Source: Hippasteria phrygiana
Lineage: Eukaryota; Echinodermata; Asteroidea; Valvatida; Goniasteridae
Assembly (NCBI GenBank): GCA_037893225.1
Contig: JAZGUH010001223.1
Location: forward strand, 31,455 to 95,454
Length of the DNA stretch: 64,000 bases
Direction: 5' to 3'
Positions 63,991 to 64,000 of the stretch are shown here, piece after piece; within the stretch, counting starts at the first letter, position 1; each line of letters starts with the position of its first letter. The notes under the pieces are model-generated. The model was not told where the DNA came from and made no database searches. It worked only from the letters and a program-made list of their open reading frames with translations. The position numbers and the translations under genes were made by a program.

Positions 63991-64000
63991 ACATGTATGG
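63991..64000 (+). repeat. Partial monomer at window end
   Basis: The final ten bases are the start of a monomer with T8. The array continues beyond the window, as it also must before position 1, where the first base is already the first base of a monomer. Confidence 0.9.

Larger units (their letters stand above)
1..64000. repeat. Satellite DNA array, 232-bp monomer, 276 complete copies in window
   Basis: The ACATGT start of the monomer recurs every 232 or 231 bases from position 1 to 63991 without interruption. The count of 276 monomers, 42 of them one base short, accounts exactly for 63,990 bases. All copies are head to tail in one orientation. A reference copy (232-463) has 89 G+C of 232, about 38 percent. 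Within each monomer, positions 191-232 are AT-rich (10 G+C of 42), while positions 21-60 are richer in GC and include a BglII hexamer at 18-23. No unique sequence, transposon, gene or array edge is present. Such arrays are typical of eukaryotic heterochromatin. The family is not one I recognise, so species and chromosomal location stay open. Confidence 0.98.
55417..64000 (+). repeat. Right zone: short A-led units without E or F
   Basis: Starts are A 55417, B 55648, C 55880, D 56112; A 56344, G 56575, D 56807; A 57039, B 57270, C 57502, D 57734; A 57966, B 58197, C 58429, H 58661, D 58893; A 59125, B 59356, D 59588, G 59820, A/E 60052, D 60284; A 60516, B 60747, C 60979, A/E 61211, D 61443; A 61675, B 61906, C 62138, H 62370, D 62602; A 62834; A 63065, B 63296, D 63528; A 63760; partial 63991. 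The five-monomer unit A-B-C-H-D (1,159 bp) occurs at 57966 and 61675. D at 57734 and 60284 has A115. Confidence 0.9.

Noticed and set aside
1..64000. CENP-B box
   Set aside because: The motif needs TTCG at its start on one strand. I find no TTCG or CGAA at the required spacing from the CCGG region in any monomer type.
1..64000. CRISPR array
   Set aside because: Regular repeats are present, but there are no unique spacers. The whole 232-bp period is conserved, and the repeat is far longer than CRISPR repeats.
1..64000. Mobile element as the source of the repeats
   Set aside because: I see no terminal repeats, target-site duplications, poly-A tails or transposase frames. Copies are strictly head to tail.
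1..64000. A previously undescribed gene system hidden on the reverse strand
   Set aside because: Stops recur in each monomer on the reverse strand, and no long frame was seen. All variation is explained by monomer types and point changes.

Overview
The whole 64,000-base window is one uninterrupted satellite DNA array. It is built from a monomer of 232 bp (231 bp in some types), always in the same orientation. From position 1 to 63990 I count 276 complete monomers, followed by the first 10 bases of another. Both window edges lie inside the array. I see no unique sequence, gene, RNA gene, mobile element or CRISPR array. I do not recognise the monomer. A homogeneous array of this size implies a eukaryotic heterochromatic locus (centromeric, pericentromeric, subtelomeric or sex-linked), but the species cannot be inferred. 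GC content is about 38%.

Numbering each monomer from its ACATGT hexamer as position 1, the copies fall into eight types. The diagnostic sites are 8, 37, 65, 74, 97-98, 107, 115, 125-137, 151, 155, a one-base deletion at 176/177, and 207. Counts over the window are A 39, B 36, C 35, D 67, E 31, F 26, G 34, H 6, plus 2 A/E intermediates (total 276). The types differ from one another by about 0.4 to 5 percent. Copies of one type are nearly identical across the whole window.

The order of types is not random. A is usually followed by B, E by F, and F nearly always by G. The underlying higher-order unit looks like A-B-C-D-E-F-G-D (8 monomers, 1,855 bp), with a frequent 4-monomer block E-F-G-D (928 bp). 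On top of this lie larger tandem duplications whose junctions can be placed within tens of bases: 5,332 bp twice (about 8190-18853), 3,245 bp twice (about 20932-27421), 2,551 bp 2.9 times (about 33028-40405) and 8,349 bp twice (about 39015-55712). The two largest pairs each show only one difference that I found. Older, more eroded duplications link 4.6-11.8 kb with 24.6-31.7 kb and 0.9-2.1 kb with 18.5-19.7 kb. The last 8.4 kb (55.6-64 kb) is a different zone: no E or F monomers and short irregular units starting with A.

The many apparent 75-, 113-, 120- and 197-codon reading frames on the + strand are a by-product of the periodicity. Since 232 = 3 x 77 + 1, every open stretch runs from one monomer into the next in a shifted frame until the same stop. 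I do not call them genes.
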